A DNA stretch of 40,419 nt, taken from contig SUUN01000003.1 of NCBI GenBank assembly GCA_015062495.1, forward strand, positions 1 to 40,419. The letters run 5' to 3'. Position 1 is the first letter of the stretch, and every line of letters begins with the position of its first letter. Positions 38,918 through 40,419 of this stretch are shown in pieces. The notes below the pieces were generated by a model. The model had not been told where the DNA came from and did not search any database. It saw nothing but the letters and a program-made list of their open reading frames with translations. Made by a program: the position numbers and the translations under genes. This stretch comes from Alphaproteobacteria bacterium. GTDB lineage: Bacteria; Pseudomonadota; Alphaproteobacteria; Rs-D84.

Positions 38918-40419
38918 AGAACTGGGTCTCTGCACATGATTCCTGTGGGTCGCCCCATGTCTTGCAATACGCATTACCAAACAATGGTCGCTTGGTTTTG
39001 GAACACTGCTGTGAACGCGTACACTTATTACACTTTAACGTTTCCCATTCAAATGTGGACGTAATGGTTTCTTTGTAATTCCATTGGTTCAACTGTTTCG
39101 AACCAATCAATTCACGTTGAACACCTCCATCAGCACCATTGGCACTACCAGAACCCACATTACCCAACAACCCAACTCCCGCAACAGCAGCAGCACCCGC
39201 ACCAACAGCAATCGTACTTGTCAATGCACTTGCACTCAGAGAAAAAACTGTAATCGAAGCCCCAGCTGTGAACGGAATCGCCACCGCAGCACCAACAATC
39301 GCAGCAGCAGCCAAAATCTTACCAAACGCACTCTTTGGTGGATTTGGTGATTTAGGCAAAGACGATGCCTCGGCAAAACTGACGCATGCCTGGCGGGCAA
39401 TTTCACGACGCGCATCCAGTGCATTTTCGCCCTGAATCTCTGCCATACGTTCACCCATCTTGGCATAATCCTGCAACATTTTTTCGTTCAATTCATCATA
39501 CTTTTTATAGTAATTATTTTTTGCAATTTTCAGCGCGGATGTTGCAATAATCGAACGCATCTGTTTGGTCAATTCTGGGAAACGCGCGGCACTTTTATCA
39601 CCAATACGTGTACGGGTCGATTTGCCTTCGGCATCGGTGCGTTTCATCCCCTGGACTTCACGCCCAGTCATACAGAACTGAACCTTGGGGTCAGCCTCAA
39701 TCGCGTTAATCGCCGCATCAATATTGGCCTGCAACACCGCCAATTCAGATTTTATACGATCTTTTTGCTGGGCACTCATATTCTTGGCATCGTCAATTTT
39801 GGCCATATATTCATCCACCGAACTCAGACGACCATCATCCGCAACCTGAACCGATTCCCAATAAATCGTCCCGTCCAACACCCCTGCAAATGGTGTAACC
39901 GGTCCTAACTCGGTACTGGTCGATCCCTCAACACGCCCCAATTCTTTGTCCTGAATCTGGTCAATATTTGTACGACATTTTGCATAGTCTAAATCCAGAC
40001 CCGTTTCTGACATGGTATATTCACAAATCTTATACTCTAATGAACGTGCCCCGATATTTTCATCAACCGTCAGTGCATCACAGTTTTCTGTTCCGCCACA
40101 GACCTTGATCATGGCTTCGTCCGCTGCGGCCTGACATTCGGCCAGGAACGCATTATCAATATTCAGCATAATTCCCTGAACCATGGTCGACAGTTCTTCA
40201 TAAACCGCGTCCCCACGAATATCATCTTCACCATACATCTTTTGACAACCGGTCAACTTATCATATGGGCACATACGAATAATCGTATCCGTATCCAATC
40301 CGATACATTGGGTATAATCCTTACCGCACCGGTCGTCGGATTGGAGGCAATTTTTGACTTCTGTAGTACAAGAATCGACACGCATAGAAGCGAGTCTAGC
40401 GACCACGAAATCCCAAATA
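38916..40419 (-). CDS. large secreted Cys-rich protein, C-terminal part (CMDxFC family paralog)
   Basis: 501 residues visible; the reading frame is open through the window edge (I-W-D-F-V-V-A-R-L), so the N-terminus with signal peptide and CMDxFC motif is outside. I-W-D-F-V-V-A-R-L-A-S-M-R-V-D-S-C aligns with I-W-G-Y-V-V-D-K-L-A-A-M-R-V-D-A-C of the 20369 protein, and the Cys spacing that follows (C-G-K-D-Y-T-Q-C-I-G) matches too, so this is its closest paralog here. Near the C-terminus is a hydrophobic Ala/Gly stretch (about 55 residues, ILAAAAIVGAAVAIP ... AGVGLLGNVGSG), then C-N-K-C and three more Cys. Of the two, only this one carries the membrane-like segment. Confidence 0.8.
   Translation of the reverse strand, partial: IWDFVVARLASMRVDSCTTEVKNCLQSDDRCGKDYTQCIGLDTDTIIRMCPYDKLTGCQKMYGEDDIRGDAVYEELSTMVQGIMLNIDNAFLAECQAAADEAMIKVCGGTENCDALTVDENIGARSLEYKICEYTMSETGLDLDYAKCRTNIDQIQDKELGRVEGSTSTELGPVTPFAGVLDGTIYWESVQVADDGRLSSVDEYMAKIDDAKNMSAQQKDRIKSELAVLQANIDAAINAIEADPKVQFCMTGREVQGMKRTDAEGKSTRTRIGDKSAARFPELTKQMRSIIATSALKIAKNNYYKKYDELNEKMLQDYAKMGERMAEIQGENALDARREIARQACVSFAEASSLPKSPNPPKSAFGKILAAAAIVGAAVAIPFTAGASITVFSLSASALTSTIAVGAGAAAVAGVGLLGNVGSGSANGADGGVQRELIGSKQLNQWNYKETITSTFEWETLKCNKCTRSQQCSKTKRPLFGNAYCKTWGDPQESCAETQF

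Overview
The window looks like chromosomal DNA of an uncultured, fermentative, host-associated alphaproteobacterium. CcrM (GANTC methyltransferase with its C-terminal domain) is the clearest alphaproteobacterial marker. A full pyruvate:ferredoxin oxidoreductase (NifJ) implies anaerobic metabolism, and an exported choloylglycine-hydrolase-family enzyme fits an animal gut. The likeliest home is one of the poorly described gut alphaproteobacterial orders (RF32/Rs-D84-like), but that is inference from gene content; no 16S rRNA is present.

Layout. 1-5170: a truncated tRNA-Gln with an intact promoter, an exported bile-salt/penicillin-acylase-type amidase, rpsA with a structured leader, adk, and a secreted Cys-rich protein. 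5169-10770: nifJ-bamE and ctpA, all on the minus strand. 10722-12428: a two-gene unit made of a Fic-fold protein without its catalytic His and an APH-type kinase. 12456-18746: housekeeping genes acpS, rplY, rsmD, tadA, an M23 endopeptidase, and prmC-smr-htpX-tdk. 18798-19646: tRNA-Arg(ACG), a three-unit array of structured repeats each bounded by a copy of the tRNA 3' tail, then a candidate structured RNA. 19676-28800: a block of secreted Cys-rich proteins, interrupted only by infA. 28825-32673: a small Cys protein, nrdR-slt, ccrM. 32791-35977: another large secreted Cys protein and a two-TM protein. 36072-38678: rplQ, rpoA and rpsD. 38916-end: a further large Cys-rich paralog cut by the window edge.

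The most distinctive content is a family of large exported proteins (genes at 20369, 22950, 25577, 38916 and, more distantly, 32791). They are built from helical Cys-x(n)-Cys units, three of them opening with a C-x6-C-M-D-[QE]-F-C ... C-A-C-S motif. Several end in glycine-zipper or hydrophobic segments. Smaller companions (4024, 19676) share a C-x2-G-Y-Y ... C-x2-C-P module with the 25577 protein. Together they look like an undescribed disulfide-rich envelope or surface system; function is unknown.

Regulatory DNA is unusually readable. Many genes have TTGnnn-16/17-TATAAT-like promoters. Five starts (rsmD, tadA, M23, prmC, the 35015 gene) lie 6-7 nt after a good -10 box, so they should be leaderless. 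Two of the divergent pairs share overlapping -10 boxes. Convergent genes are separated by bidirectional hairpin terminators of two recurring types (CGCC-ATTT-GGCG and TCCCCC-n4-GGGGGA).
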